DNA of 64,000 nucleotides from positions 434,001 through 498,000 of the forward strand of contig NZ_JACIJP010000001.1 of assembly GCF_014199435.1 (NCBI RefSeq). Reading direction: 5' to 3'. The stretch's first letter is position 1, and every line of letters starts with the position of its first letter. Below the pieces are notes generated by a model. It did no database searches. It saw only the letters and a program-made list of their open reading frames with translations, and had not been told where the DNA came from. Below, piece after piece: positions 7,885 to 16,254 of this stretch. The position numbers and the translations under genes were made by a program. The stretch is from Sphingobium subterraneum (GTDB lineage: Bacteria > Pseudomonadota > Alphaproteobacteria > Sphingomonadales > Sphingomonadaceae).

Positions 7885-10020
7885 CTATTTCACGGGTGCG
7901 TGTTTCCGTTTTTGCTCTTCCTGAAAGGCATCCCTGGCCCGCCCCGCGATGTATGCGCGGATCGCCTCCACATCGGCGTCCTTCAGCCAGGCCGAGAAAT
8001 TCGGCATACCCGATGTCGCCAGCGCACCGTGGACGACCGCGCGGAACGATTCCCCGTCCTGCAGATAGGGCGTGCGACGAAGATCGGGCGTTGCGCCACC
8101 GGATACCGCAGACATGCCGTGGCAACCCAGGCAGTAATGCGAATAGTTGAGCGAACCGGCCTGCAGCATTTCTTCGCTTGCCGCGATCACCGGCGGTTCC
8201 GGAGTGGGGTTTTCCACCACCGGCCGTTTCGGAATGGGCGCACCGCCAAGCCGGTAGACGTTGACGCGCGACTTGCGCATGTCGCCCACCTTCGTCGACA
8301 GGATCGCACCGGTCAGGTAGGCCGGGGTTCCGAAACTCGCGGTCACCGCCAGATATTGCCTGCCTTTGACCGAATAGGAGATCGGTCCTCCAAAGGCAGG
8401 CGCACCATTGTCAATATCCCACAAGATGGCGCCGGTGCGGGCGTTATAAGCCCGCAGCCTTCCATCGACGGTGCCCTGGAAGACAAGGCCGCCAGCTGTC
8501 GCGAGCGTGCCGCCATTGTCGATGCCAGGCAGCGGCACACGCCATGCCTCCTTCTGCTGCACCGGATCCCAGGCAAGCAGATACCCCTTCAGCAGCTTGC
8601 GTATCATTTCGCGAGCAGCGGGACCCTCCGGGAAGGCGGTGTAGGCCGTACCGGTGTTGTAGCTGCCTTCCCGATGCACGAAGGCCGGGTCAGCGGCATA
8701 ATGCACCGGAGCGTCACGAACCGGGATATAAACGAGCCCGGTCTGGCGAGACATGGACATCGGATGCCAGTTATGGCCACCCCAACCGGACGGCGAGACC
8801 AGGAAGGGCGCAGATTGGAAGCGCGCTTCGGGATTTTCGATAGGGCGGCCGCTCTTCGGATCGACGCCCGTCGCCCAGCTCACCGGCACAAAGGGCTTAG
8901 CCGAGATCAGCCCGCAATTCGTGCGATCGATGACATAAAAGAAGCCATTCTTGGGTGCGTGGAGCAGCACGCGACGGTCACTGCCGCCGATCTTGAGCGT
9001 GGTCAGGATCATGGGCTGTGTCGCGGTAAAATCCCACGTCTCGCCGGGCGTTTCCTGATAATGGCATTTATAGGCGCCGGTATCGGGATCCACGCCCAAC
9101 ACAGACGAAAGATACAGATTATCGTTGTTCCGGCCGGGTATCGACGGCGAACGAAGTTCCCTGTTCCATGGCCCGCCATTGCCGGTACCGATCCACAGCG
9201 TGTTGGTTTCCTTGTCGAAGACCAGCGCATCCCAGGATGCGCCGCCACCGCCCGACCGCAGCCATTCGCCAGCGGCCGTGTTCCAGGTCTCCAGAGCGCG
9301 ATCGCGGACTGAGTCCGAGGCCGCCCCGTCTGGCCCCTTCGGATTGGGGGTAATATAGAAGCGCCAGCGCAACTTCCCGGTTTCGGCGTCATAAGCGCTT
9401 ACGAATCCGCGCACGCCATATTCGGAACCACTGTTGCCGATATAGATCAAACCGCGCGCGGCGCGCGGCGCACCGGTAATCGTATAGGGCTTCGATCGGT
9501 CGAGAGTGACCTGTTCCCAGACCTTGCGCCCATTGCGCGCATCGATCGCCACAAGCCGACCATCAAGCGTTGCTACATAAACCTTGCCGTTCCAGACGGT
9601 GACGCCACGGCTAATCGCGTCGCAGCAGGCCTTCGTGCCCGTGATACGGGGGACTTCGGGGTCATAAACCCACAATTCCTTTCCGTTGGTTGCGTCGATG
9701 GCGTGAACGATGCTCCACGCCGACGTGATGTACATGACCCCGTCCACGACGATCGGCGTCGCTTCCACGCCGCGCGATTCCCGCATTTCGTAGCTCCACG
9801 CAACGCCGAGCTTCGAAACATTCTGCCTATTGATGGCACCCAGCGGAGAATAGCGATCCTCGTTGAAAGTTCGGCCGTGCGTCATCCAGTTGGCGGGATC
9901 GGCATCCGCCTGCTCGAGCCGCGCTTGATCCACCGCAGCAGGGCGACGCGGGTTCGTGGCGGAGATCAGGGAAAAGGCACCTGCAGCGAGCGCCATTGGC
10001 GCCACGACGCCATACATCAC
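7885..10020 (-). CDS. PQQ-dependent quinohemoprotein dehydrogenase with C-terminal cytochrome c domain
   Basis: Periplasmic alcohol/aldehyde dehydrogenase using pyrroloquinoline quinone and passing electrons through a fused c-type heme. Residues about 40-570 form the eight-bladed propeller typical of methanol/ethanol dehydrogenases, with the vicinal cysteine pair at 132-133 (TKACCDAISRGV). The C-terminal 95 residues carry the heme site CLGCH and a likely Met ligand in SGMPNF. The listed start is GTG at 10020, followed at once by ATG at 10017, but neither has a well-spaced ribosome site and the resulting signal peptide lacks its positive charge. An in-frame ATC at 10029 lies five bases after GGGGAGG and would begin IKRVMYGVVAP (see findings). 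The gene probably works with the TonB receptor and Mo dehydrogenase in oxidising the same substrate. Confidence 0.93.
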   Translation of the reverse strand: MMYGVVAPMALAAGAFSLISATNPRRPAAVDQARLEQADADPANWMTHGRTFNEDRYSPLGAINRQNVSKLGVAWSYEMRESRGVEATPIVVDGVMYITSAWSIVHAIDATNGKELWVYDPEVPRITGTKACCDAISRGVTVWNGKVYVATLDGRLVAIDARNGRKVWEQVTLDRSKPYTITGAPRAARGLIYIGNSGSEYGVRGFVSAYDAETGKLRWRFYITPNPKGPDGAASDSVRDRALETWNTAAGEWLRSGGGGASWDALVFDKETNTLWIGTGNGGPWNRELRSPSIPGRNNDNLYLSSVLGVDPDTGAYKCHYQETPGETWDFTATQPMILTTLKIGGSDRRVLLHAPKNGFFYVIDRTNCGLISAKPFVPVSWATGVDPKSGRPIENPEARFQSAPFLVSPSGWGGHNWHPMSMSRQTGLVYIPVRDAPVHYAADPAFVHREGSYNTGTAYTAFPEGPAAREMIRKLLKGYLLAWDPVQQKEAWRVPLPGIDNGGTLATAGGLVFQGTVDGRLRAYNARTGAILWDIDNGAPAFGGPISYSVKGRQYLAVTASFGTPAYLTGAILSTKVGDMRKSRVNVYRLGGAPIPKRPVVENPTPEPPVIAASEEMLQAGSLNYSHYCLGCHGMSAVSGGATPDLRRTPYLQDGESFRAVVHGALATSGMPNFSAWLKDADVEAIRAYIAGRARDAFQEEQKRKHAPVK

Positions 10021-10049
10021 TCTTTTGATATTCCCCTCCCCATTTTGTT

Positions 10050-10077
10050 GACATTTAATGTCCCTTAGCGCTTAAGG
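10050..10077. promoter_or_regulatory. Two abutting palindromes in the divergent promoter region
   Basis: GACATT-T-AATGTC (10050-10062) is a perfect 13-bp palindrome, and CCTTA-GCGCT-TAAGG (10063-10077) follows it directly. They lie between the PQQ dehydrogenase (minus) and the ketopantoate-reductase-like gene (plus), about 30 bases from the former's start. They are plausible operators for a dimeric regulator; TTGACA overlaps the first. Confidence 0.45.
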
Positions 10078-10209
10078 TGCCTGATATGTCATAGGCTGTC
10101 AACCGACAAAAATGGCGGGCGGAAGCGGAAACGAGTTCCCGCTCTTGGCGGAATTCCGGCGCAAAGAGCCTTTTGCGTTACGCAGAAACAGCTCGCGAAT
10201 GAGGACGAG

Positions 10210-11157
10210 GTGAAGATGAAAATACTCATGTTCGGACGGGGCGCCGTCGCCTCGCTCTATGGCTGGGCACTGGAGACGGCGGGCCACGAAGTCGACTTCT
10301 ACGTTCGTCCCGGCCGCATCGCTACGCTCCCGTCAACACTGACGCTCGACATTTACGATCCTCGACAGAAGAAGCCGGATCGGCTCGTTACCGGTCCATG
10401 GCGCTCGCGCCTGAGGGAGGATCTGCCTGTCGATCACGATTATGACCTCATCTTTATCTCCATTCACGAACATCAGTTTGCGGAGGCCGCGTCGTTTCTT
10501 TCGACCCGCGCGGCGCACGCCACAATTTTTGTTGCAACAAACTTCTGGGGCGACCCCCAAAAGGCCGCAGCCCCACTGCCGCAACAGCAGCTTGCTTGGG
10601 GTTTTCCGTCTGCTGGCGGCGGTATCAACGACGCGGGTGTCTTGCGCGGCGGTTTCCTCAAGGCGATGACCTTCGGCACGTTCGGGACCGAACCGAACGA
10701 GCGCGAACGCGCGGTGCGCGCGCTGTTCCAAGATGCCGGGTTCACCATAAAGGAGAACCGCGATTTCCGCGCCTGGCTGTGGACCCATTTCGCCAATCAT
10801 GCGGGCTTTTCAGGCCAGATTCTCCGCGCTGGCTCCATGATCAAGCTGATGACCGATCCGCACCAGGCCAAGGAAGCGATCCTCAACATCCGTGAGGCAG
10901 CGAAGGTATTGACCGCGCGAGGCGTGGATGTGACCAAGCAGGGCGAGTATACGCCATTTCGTATCCTGCCGGCCTGGCTGCTTGCCCGATTGTTGCCGCT
11001 TGCTTTTCGTTCGAATCCCAGCCTCGGAGCGATGGCGGCGGGGCACACGAGGCCGGATGAAATCCTGCAGTTTTATTATGACTTCATGGCGAACAGACTG
11101 GGCGTAAGGCTGCCGCGCATGGAAGCTTTACAGTCGCCCTCGAGTCCGGCGAACTGA
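10210..11157 (+). CDS. Ketopantoate reductase (ApbA/PanE)-like NAD(P)-binding protein
   Basis: Oxidoreductase of the 6-phosphogluconate dehydrogenase-like superfamily. The N-terminal Rossmann motif is MKILMFGRGAVASLYG, followed by an acidic/basic second strand (VDFYVRPGR). The C-terminal helical domain is of ApbA_C type (FRAWLWTHFANHAGFSGQILRAG). Its location in a catabolic cluster away from pantothenate genes suggests a dedicated reductase or dehydrogenase rather than true PanE. The start could be GTG 10210 or ATG 10216 (KMKILM); GAGGACGAGG lies just upstream of both, and I slightly favour ATG 10216. Confidence 0.8.
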   Translation: MKMKILMFGRGAVASLYGWALETAGHEVDFYVRPGRIATLPSTLTLDIYDPRQKKPDRLVTGPWRSRLREDLPVDHDYDLIFISIHEHQFAEAASFLSTRAAHATIFVATNFWGDPQKAAAPLPQQQLAWGFPSAGGGINDAGVLRGGFLKAMTFGTFGTEPNERERAVRALFQDAGFTIKENRDFRAWLWTHFANHAGFSGQILRAGSMIKLMTDPHQAKEAILNIREAAKVLTARGVDVTKQGEYTPFRILPAWLLARLLPLAFRSNPSLGAMAAGHTRPDEILQFYYDFMANRLGVRLPRMEALQSPSSPAN

Positions 11158-11181
11158 TGCGCTGATAGAGGAGTATCCGGC

Positions 11182-11826
11182 ATGGCCAAGCTGCTGATTG
11201 CGGGTGCGACAGGACTGGTCGGCCGGCACGCCCTGCTCCAGGCGCTGGCCGACGACCGCGTGACGCAGTTGGTCGCACCCACGCGGCGACCGCTTGCCGC
11301 GCATCCCAAACTCCTGAACCCGCTGATCGACAGCAATCATTTGCCGCTCGATGCGCCATGGTGGGCGGTCGACGGCGCCCTGTCCGCACTCGGCACGACC
11401 CGGGCAAAGGCGGGATCCGCCGCCGCGTTTCGCGCAATCGACTTCGATTATACACTGGCGATCGCGCGCCAGCTGCGCGAAGCGGGGGTAAAGCGTTTCG
11501 CGCTTACGTCATCGATGGGGGCCAATGCGCGTTCGCGCAGTTTCTACCTGCGCGTCAAGGGTGAGATCGAGGAGGCCATCGCGCAGCTGGGCTTTTCCTC
11601 CTACACGATCATCCGCGCTGGCCCGCTCGGTGGCGAGCGGGACGAAAGCCGCTTTATCGAACGGCTCATGGGCGGTTTTCTGAGCCGTGCGGGACCGATC
11701 CTCCCGCCGAGCATCCGGATCAACCCGGCATCCGCGGTTGCGGCGTTTCTTATCGATGCAGCCCTGTCGGGTGCCGCGGGTCAGCACCTCATCGGGTCTG
11801 CCCAGATTGCACGGTCTGGTCTCTAG
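11182..11826 (+). CDS. Atypical short-chain dehydrogenase / NAD(P)H-binding protein
   Basis: 214-residue Rossmann protein with the glycine motif LLIAGATGLVGRHALLQAL at the N-terminus and the family feature FALTSSMGANARSRSFYLRVKGEIEE, resembling the TIP30/HTATIP2-like atypical SDRs with a Y-x-x-x-K pair (YLRVK). It lies 24 bases after the ketopantoate-reductase-like gene and 37 bases before the amidohydrolase, so the three plus-strand genes probably form one operon. Substrate unknown. Confidence 0.82.
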   Translation: MAKLLIAGATGLVGRHALLQALADDRVTQLVAPTRRPLAAHPKLLNPLIDSNHLPLDAPWWAVDGALSALGTTRAKAGSAAAFRAIDFDYTLAIARQLREAGVKRFALTSSMGANARSRSFYLRVKGEIEEAIAQLGFSSYTIIRAGPLGGERDESRFIERLMGGFLSRAGPILPPSIRINPASAVAAFLIDAALSGAAGQHLIGSAQIARSGL

Positions 11827-11863
11827 GCCTGCGTGCCCTTGCAGACAAAAGAGGAGAGTGGAA

Positions 11864-13090
11864 ATGACCGATAGTATCGTCGCAGAATGGGAAACCCCGA
11901 TAGCGAACGCGCCCGACTGGACAGGCCGCATGATCGATCTCGACAGCCATGAGATGATCCCGATGGAAATGTGGAGCACCTATTTCGGCGACGCCGGGCA
12001 ACGCTATGCGGATCTGCAGATGCTGGCCCTGATGGCCCCCGGCAATTCGCTGAAGCGCCCTGACCTGACAGGCGATATGGAGCCTATTTCTTACGAGAAT
12101 GTCTGGGTCAAGAAAGGCCCAAGTGCTCCGAGCGGCATCGACCTGAACCGGCGTGTCGAGGTTATGGACGCAATGGGCATCGAGCGGCAACTGGTCTTTC
12201 CGAGCTTTGCGCTGGTCGCGCTGTTGCTGGCCTCCAACCCGGAAGCACACCGTCTACTGGGGTTTGACCCGAGCGGCCTGGATCTTCGGCAACTGGGCAG
12301 TGAAGGCTGTGATGCTCACAATCGCTGGGCGGCCGCGATCACGGAGAGCAGCGAAGGCAGAGTGCGCCCGGTCAGCATTATCCTCCCTGACGACATCGAT
12401 GGCATGATCCGACAAGCGGAGGAGCAGATCGACTATGGCGTCCGCGCGATGCTCCTGTCCGCCGGGCTGCCCCCCGCCAACACATCACCCGCCGATCGTG
12501 CGCTCGATCCCTTCTGGGCCCTGCTGGCCAGCCACAACATCCCCCTCACCTTCCATCTCGGCAGCGAATCTGCGCTACTCGCCTCGATGGCCTGGTCGAA
12601 CGCACCGGAATTCAATCCGTCGCCGAAATCCAGCCTGGAGTTCCAGGTCGAACCCTATCGGACGGCGACGCTCAATTTCTGCTATGAGAATTATCTTACG
12701 ACCATGGTGCTCGGCGGCGTTTTCGAACGGCATCCCGGTCTGGTCGTCGGTGTCGTGGAGGCAACGGCGCATTGGGTAGGACCTTTGGCCGAGCGCCTCG
12801 ATATCGTTGCCAGTCAATTCCAGGAGCGGCTAGCGGGCACGCTGCGCATGGAGCCATCCAAATATCTGGCGCGGAACGTGCGGGTAACGCCCTTCCCGTT
12901 CGAGCCGATCGATCGCTACTTGCGGGTTTATCCAGATATGGCGAGTGTCTATTGCTTTGCCACCGACTTCCCTCATGTCGAAGGCGGTCAGGAATCGCAC
13001 AAGACCTATGCCGCGATGCTCAGCGCTTTCGACGAGAATATCCAGCGCGGCTTCTTCCGTGACAATGGCATGCTTCTGACACCCGACTAA
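11864..13090 (+). CDS. Amidohydrolase-2 family metal-dependent hydrolase/decarboxylase
   Basis: 408-residue TIM-barrel protein of the ACMSD/resorcylate-decarboxylase-like amidohydrolase group. Visible landmarks are MIDLDSHEMIPMEMW near the N-terminus (where the canonical HxH is reduced to DxDxH), LTFHLGSESALL in the middle and the terminal FATDFPHVEGG carrying the conserved Asp. The start is ATG 11864 with GAGGAG 8-9 bases upstream; longer in-frame extensions overlap the preceding gene and are unlikely. Family members act on aromatic acids or acyl-CoA/lactone intermediates, which fits a catabolic cluster. Confidence 0.86.
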   Translation: MTDSIVAEWETPIANAPDWTGRMIDLDSHEMIPMEMWSTYFGDAGQRYADLQMLALMAPGNSLKRPDLTGDMEPISYENVWVKKGPSAPSGIDLNRRVEVMDAMGIERQLVFPSFALVALLLASNPEAHRLLGFDPSGLDLRQLGSEGCDAHNRWAAAITESSEGRVRPVSIILPDDIDGMIRQAEEQIDYGVRAMLLSAGLPPANTSPADRALDPFWALLASHNIPLTFHLGSESALLASMAWSNAPEFNPSPKSSLEFQVEPYRTATLNFCYENYLTTMVLGGVFERHPGLVVGVVEATAHWVGPLAERLDIVASQFQERLAGTLRMEPSKYLARNVRVTPFPFEPIDRYLRVYPDMASVYCFATDFPHVEGGQESHKTYAAMLSAFDENIQRGFFRDNGMLLTPD

Positions 13091-13165
13091 GAAAAGCGGG
13101 AGGTCGCCATCCATCCTGCATGGGAACCGAGCGATCGCCGTCGTGCGTTCAGGGGAGAAGAAGGA

Positions 13166-14404
13166 TCAGTCGTCGAACGAGGGATAGGGACCCATGGTGA
13201 GCAGCAACAGGCCGCTCGCCAAGAACAGCGGAATGATCATCCACAGCACAAGCACATAGGACTTGGTTATGTCATAGACCAGGCTGGCGAAAGCTGGACC
13301 AACGCCGATACCGATCGTCAGCAGTCCGACGATGATCCCGAACAGCGCCCCGAAGTTTTTTACCCCGAAATAACGTGCTGAAAGATAGGCGATCACGTCG
13401 ACCTCGGCCCCCATCGCTAGGCCGAAAATCAGTACGGCAAGGCTCGCAAACAGCGGCGAAGGCCCTAGGCCGAGGAACAGCAGGCAGGTGGCGATGGGCA
13501 AGCAGGCCATCATGGCGCCGACGACACGGGCGTTGAAGCGATCGAGCAAAAAGCCGCCGCCGAAGCGCCCGATCAACTGGGTGATGCCCACGAGGCCTGC
13601 GGTCGCCGCCGCAGCGGCCTTGGTCATGCCGAGTGACGCGAGGATGGGGACGAAATTGATCATCAACGCGAGGCTCGCGATCGACATGCAGATCGCGACC
13701 GTCGCCAACCGGACAAAGGCGCGCGAACGCAGACCGTCCCTCAGCGAAAAACCCGTCAGCGCCCGTGTCTTTGCCGTGCGAGAACCCGACATCGAACCGC
13801 TGGGCCTTATGTCCTTAACGCTGCGGAAGACGAGAAAGGTGACGGGAAAGGCAATCAGGCCGGCCAAGGACCCCCAGATGATGTAAGCCGCCCGCCACCC
13901 GAAAGTATCGACAAATGCATTCGTGACGACGGGAGCGATGATCGCGATCACGCCAATCGCACCCATCGACACCGCGATCGCCAGCCCCCGGCTCGCAACG
14001 AACAATGTTGAGATCGCCGTGACCCAGACGGTGGGATTGAGGCACAGCACGCCCAGCGCAAGGGGTAACCAGAGAAGCCACCAGCTCCATATCGATGACT
14101 GAGCCAATCCGAGGCAGGCGAAGGAGACACTGTAGACGACGATGCCTGTCAGGGCGATGCGTCGGGGACCGAACCGATCGATCGCAATGCCCACCACGGG
14201 CGACAACGGCAAGGTCAGCAGTGCGACGATCAGCAGGCCCGAGGTGATTTGCGTACGCGACCAGCCGAACTCCGCCTCCAACGGCGCGATCATCACGCCC
14301 ATCGACTGCAGATAGATCTGCGCGATGGCGCAGCCGATCGCCGCCGCGGCAACAACCGGCCAGTGCTCGCGCCATTCTCTCATTGCGCTCGTCTGGGTCA
14401 CCAT
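13166..14404 (-). CDS. MFS transporter
   Basis: 412-residue inner-membrane transporter with about twelve hydrophobic segments. The motif between helices 2 and 3 reads PVVGIAIDRFGPRRIAL, a good match to the MFS G-x-x-x-D-R-x-G-R-R/K signature, and the equivalent second-half motif is GGFLLDRFNARVVG. The sequence resembles oxalate/formate-antiporter-like and other organic-anion MFS members. The start chosen is ATG 14404, preceded by GACGGAG at 8 bases. It probably moves the substrate or product of this cluster across the inner membrane. Confidence 0.9.
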   Translation of the reverse strand: MVTQTSAMREWREHWPVVAAAAIGCAIAQIYLQSMGVMIAPLEAEFGWSRTQITSGLLIVALLTLPLSPVVGIAIDRFGPRRIALTGIVVYSVSFACLGLAQSSIWSWWLLWLPLALGVLCLNPTVWVTAISTLFVASRGLAIAVSMGAIGVIAIIAPVVTNAFVDTFGWRAAYIIWGSLAGLIAFPVTFLVFRSVKDIRPSGSMSGSRTAKTRALTGFSLRDGLRSRAFVRLATVAICMSIASLALMINFVPILASLGMTKAAAAATAGLVGITQLIGRFGGGFLLDRFNARVVGAMMACLPIATCLLFLGLGPSPLFASLAVLIFGLAMGAEVDVIAYLSARYFGVKNFGALFGIIVGLLTIGIGVGPAFASLVYDITKSYVLVLWMIIPLFLASGLLLLTMGPYPSFDD

Positions 14405-14530
14405 ATCGTCACTCCGTCGGCAACAGGGATAGTCGGCCGCCGGGTTCACGCGATGCCGAACGAGCGTAGAAGGCGTACTGGTGCCCGAGCCTGCTTCGGC
14501 ACGGGGCAAATCTCTGATGGAACCGCGCTA

Positions 14531-14558
14531 TGACGGCAGCCCCCAGGGGCTGGGGTCA
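14531..14558. terminator. Interrupted inverted repeat between the ABM gene and the MFS gene
   Basis: TGAC-GG-CAGCCCC-CA-GGGGCTG-GG-GTCA forms a hairpin with a 7-bp core and an outer 4-bp stem separated by a GG/GG internal loop. It lies in the 214-bp gap downstream of the ABM gene. No T tract follows, so it may be a Rho-assisted terminator, an attenuator or an operator; the outer TGAC/GTCA arms recur elsewhere in this cluster. Confidence 0.4.
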
Positions 14559-14618
14559 TCACGACCGCGTCCGACTATCCCTCGCTTGGAAAGGCCGGTT
14601 CCAGCAATGCGAACGACG

Positions 14619-14912
14619 CTAGAAAGTGGCAAGGACCGTTTCGGTGTGCTCAACCTCGGGCGTTCCCATCAGAAAGGGACCGACCAGCGCGAAATATTCC
14701 TGCGCCTGCGGGGAATCGCGAAACGCGTGGTGATGGGCGACGCTCTCCCAGCGCGACATCACCCGATAGCGCGTGGGATTCTGAATCGACCGGTGCAGCT
14801 GCACGCCGTAATTGCCCGGCACACCCGAGATGGCGGAGGCTTTCTCGACAGCCGCTTCGAATTCCTGTTCGGTGCCCGGCTTGATTTCAACGGTGGCGAT
14901 TTCGGTGATCAT
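14619..14912 (-). CDS. Antibiotic biosynthesis monooxygenase (ABM) domain protein
   Basis: 97-residue dimeric alpha+beta barrel protein of the ABM/quinol-monooxygenase type: ITEIATVEIKPGTEQEFE, a central YRVMSRWESVAHHHAFRDSPQAQEYF, and a final beta strand. Small proteins of this fold oxidise quinols or act as isomerases and heme-free oxygenases. It lies 39 bases downstream of a quinone-oxidoreductase-like NmrA protein on the same strand, so a role in quinone/quinol chemistry is plausible but unproven. Confidence 0.85.
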   Translation of the reverse strand: MITEIATVEIKPGTEQEFEAAVEKASAISGVPGNYGVQLHRSIQNPTRYRVMSRWESVAHHHAFRDSPQAQEYFALVGPFLMGTPEVEHTETVLATF

Positions 14913-14951
14913 GGTAGCATCCTGTCCTGACGGTTATGGAATGGGAAGAGC

Positions 14952-15818
14952 TCAGAGTATTCCGTGGCGCGTAAGCGTGGCAGCAACGACATCCTCGAGC
15001 GGAGTGGACGGCCGGCCCAGCAAACGCGCAAGATCGGTGCTTTCCGTGTACCAATGTTCCGCCTGCACAGCATCGGCAGCCATCTCGGCCATGGCGGGCG
15101 GCAAGCCCATCTCGACGAGGCTCGCGGCGTATTGCGCTGGCGGCACATCCTCATAGACGAGCGGTTTGCCTGTCAGGCGCGAAATCGCGGCGGCAACGTC
15201 CGCCATCGTGAAGGGAGCGCCGCCAAGCTCGTACACCTTGTCGCCCGGCGTATCGGTGGTCAGAGCCGCCGCAGCGGCTTCGGCAAGATCGCCACGGCTT
15301 GCGCCGGACATCTTGCCAGGGCCGACCGCATTGATGATCTTGCCCGCCGCAAGCGCGGCCGGGATGTTCCTCATGTCACCCGCATAGGTTTCGATATAGG
15401 TGGCATTGCGCATGAAAATGTACCGCAGCTTCGATCGGCGGATCAGTGCCTCGGCTTGCTTGTGCTCGTCACCCAGACGCAGCGTGCTGGTATCGCCGTT
15501 GACGAAGCCCGCATAGGCGACGACGCCAACCCTCGCCTCGCTGGCGGCTGTCACGGCCCGCTCGATCTGCTCGAACCGCCGACCGATCGAGGCCGATGGG
15601 ATAAGCAAAAGCTTGTCCGCACCAGCAAAGGCAGCCCCCAATGTCTCGGCTTGGTCATAGTCCGCGTGACGCACCTCCACACCCTGCGCCGCGAGATCGG
15701 CGACGGCGTCGGGCCGACGCACCGCCGCCACGATCTGCGGACCAGCCACGCCCCGACGCAGGAGCGATTCGACGACCAGCCGCCCGTACCGGCCCGAAGC
15801 GGACGTAATGACGATCAT
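14952..15818 (-). CDS. NmrA-family NAD(P)H:quinone oxidoreductase-like protein
   Basis: 288-residue Rossmann protein with MIVITSASGRYGRLVVESLL at the N-terminus and the QorB/QOR2-type layout: LLLIPSASIGRRFEQIERAV, a VAYAGFVNGDTS strand, and a C-terminal domain with YELGGAPFTMADVAAAIS. Family members reduce quinones with NADPH or act as redox sensors. It heads a minus-strand run with the ABM protein and MFS transporter, downstream of a TetR gene transcribed the same way. Confidence 0.85.
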   Translation of the reverse strand: MIVITSASGRYGRLVVESLLRRGVAGPQIVAAVRRPDAVADLAAQGVEVRHADYDQAETLGAAFAGADKLLLIPSASIGRRFEQIERAVTAASEARVGVVAYAGFVNGDTSTLRLGDEHKQAEALIRRSKLRYIFMRNATYIETYAGDMRNIPAALAAGKIINAVGPGKMSGASRGDLAEAAAAALTTDTPGDKVYELGGAPFTMADVAAAISRLTGKPLVYEDVPPAQYAASLVEMGLPPAMAEMAADAVQAEHWYTESTDLARLLGRPSTPLEDVVAATLTRHGIL

Positions 15819-16254
15819 GTGATTATCCCGCTCTGATCAAGCCGTGAAAGGGCGCACATCGAAAGGCCCTCGGGGCAGGCATGGCCGTGCTTTGTGCCTT
15901 TCCCGGCAGCGTGATATTGGGGCACTTGATGTCCATCCACGGTTCGCAGCTCCACATTTCCGGGCATCGTCGGCCCGTCCTTTTGCATCGTCGCCCGTCT
16001 GATTGTCCGTATATGCCGCTTGTGTCAACAACTGACATATCAATCTGTTTGTGAGACAGCTGCCGTTGACCATTCTGGCCGAAATTTTATGACCCGAGCC
16101 AGCGCCCCCAGAACCCCGCTATGATGGGAAAGAAGGCATTCACGGCGTCGCACGTGTGGGTCGAAAGTCGCCTCTGATCACCAGGACGCGTGGCTTGGAT
16201 CACACAGCATCAACGCGCTGCGTCACTGCTTCTAGAGACGAAGCCGGGTTTGGT
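15819..16254. other. 436-bp region without a convincing gene, with candidate operators
   Basis: I see no credible gene here: the short frames lack ribosome sites. It holds two small inverted repeats, TGTCA-ACAAC-TGACA at 16023-16037 and CTGT-TTGTGAG-ACAG at 16045-16059, about 205-240 bases upstream of the NmrA-type gene. They are candidate binding sites for the TetR protein encoded next door. Confidence 0.5.
16023..16037. promoter_or_regulatory. Inverted repeat TGTCA-N5-TGACA, possible TetR operator
   Basis: Perfect 5-bp arms with a 5-base spacer. On the minus strand it contains TTGACA, a good -35 hexamer, facing the NmrA/ABM/MFS genes. The same TGTCA/TGACA half-site is seen in the leaders of the TonB receptor and PQQ dehydrogenase genes. 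Confidence 0.4.

Noticed and set aside
7900..9312. 470-codon plus-strand open frame
   Set aside because: Antisense shadow of the PQQ dehydrogenase; no conserved motifs.
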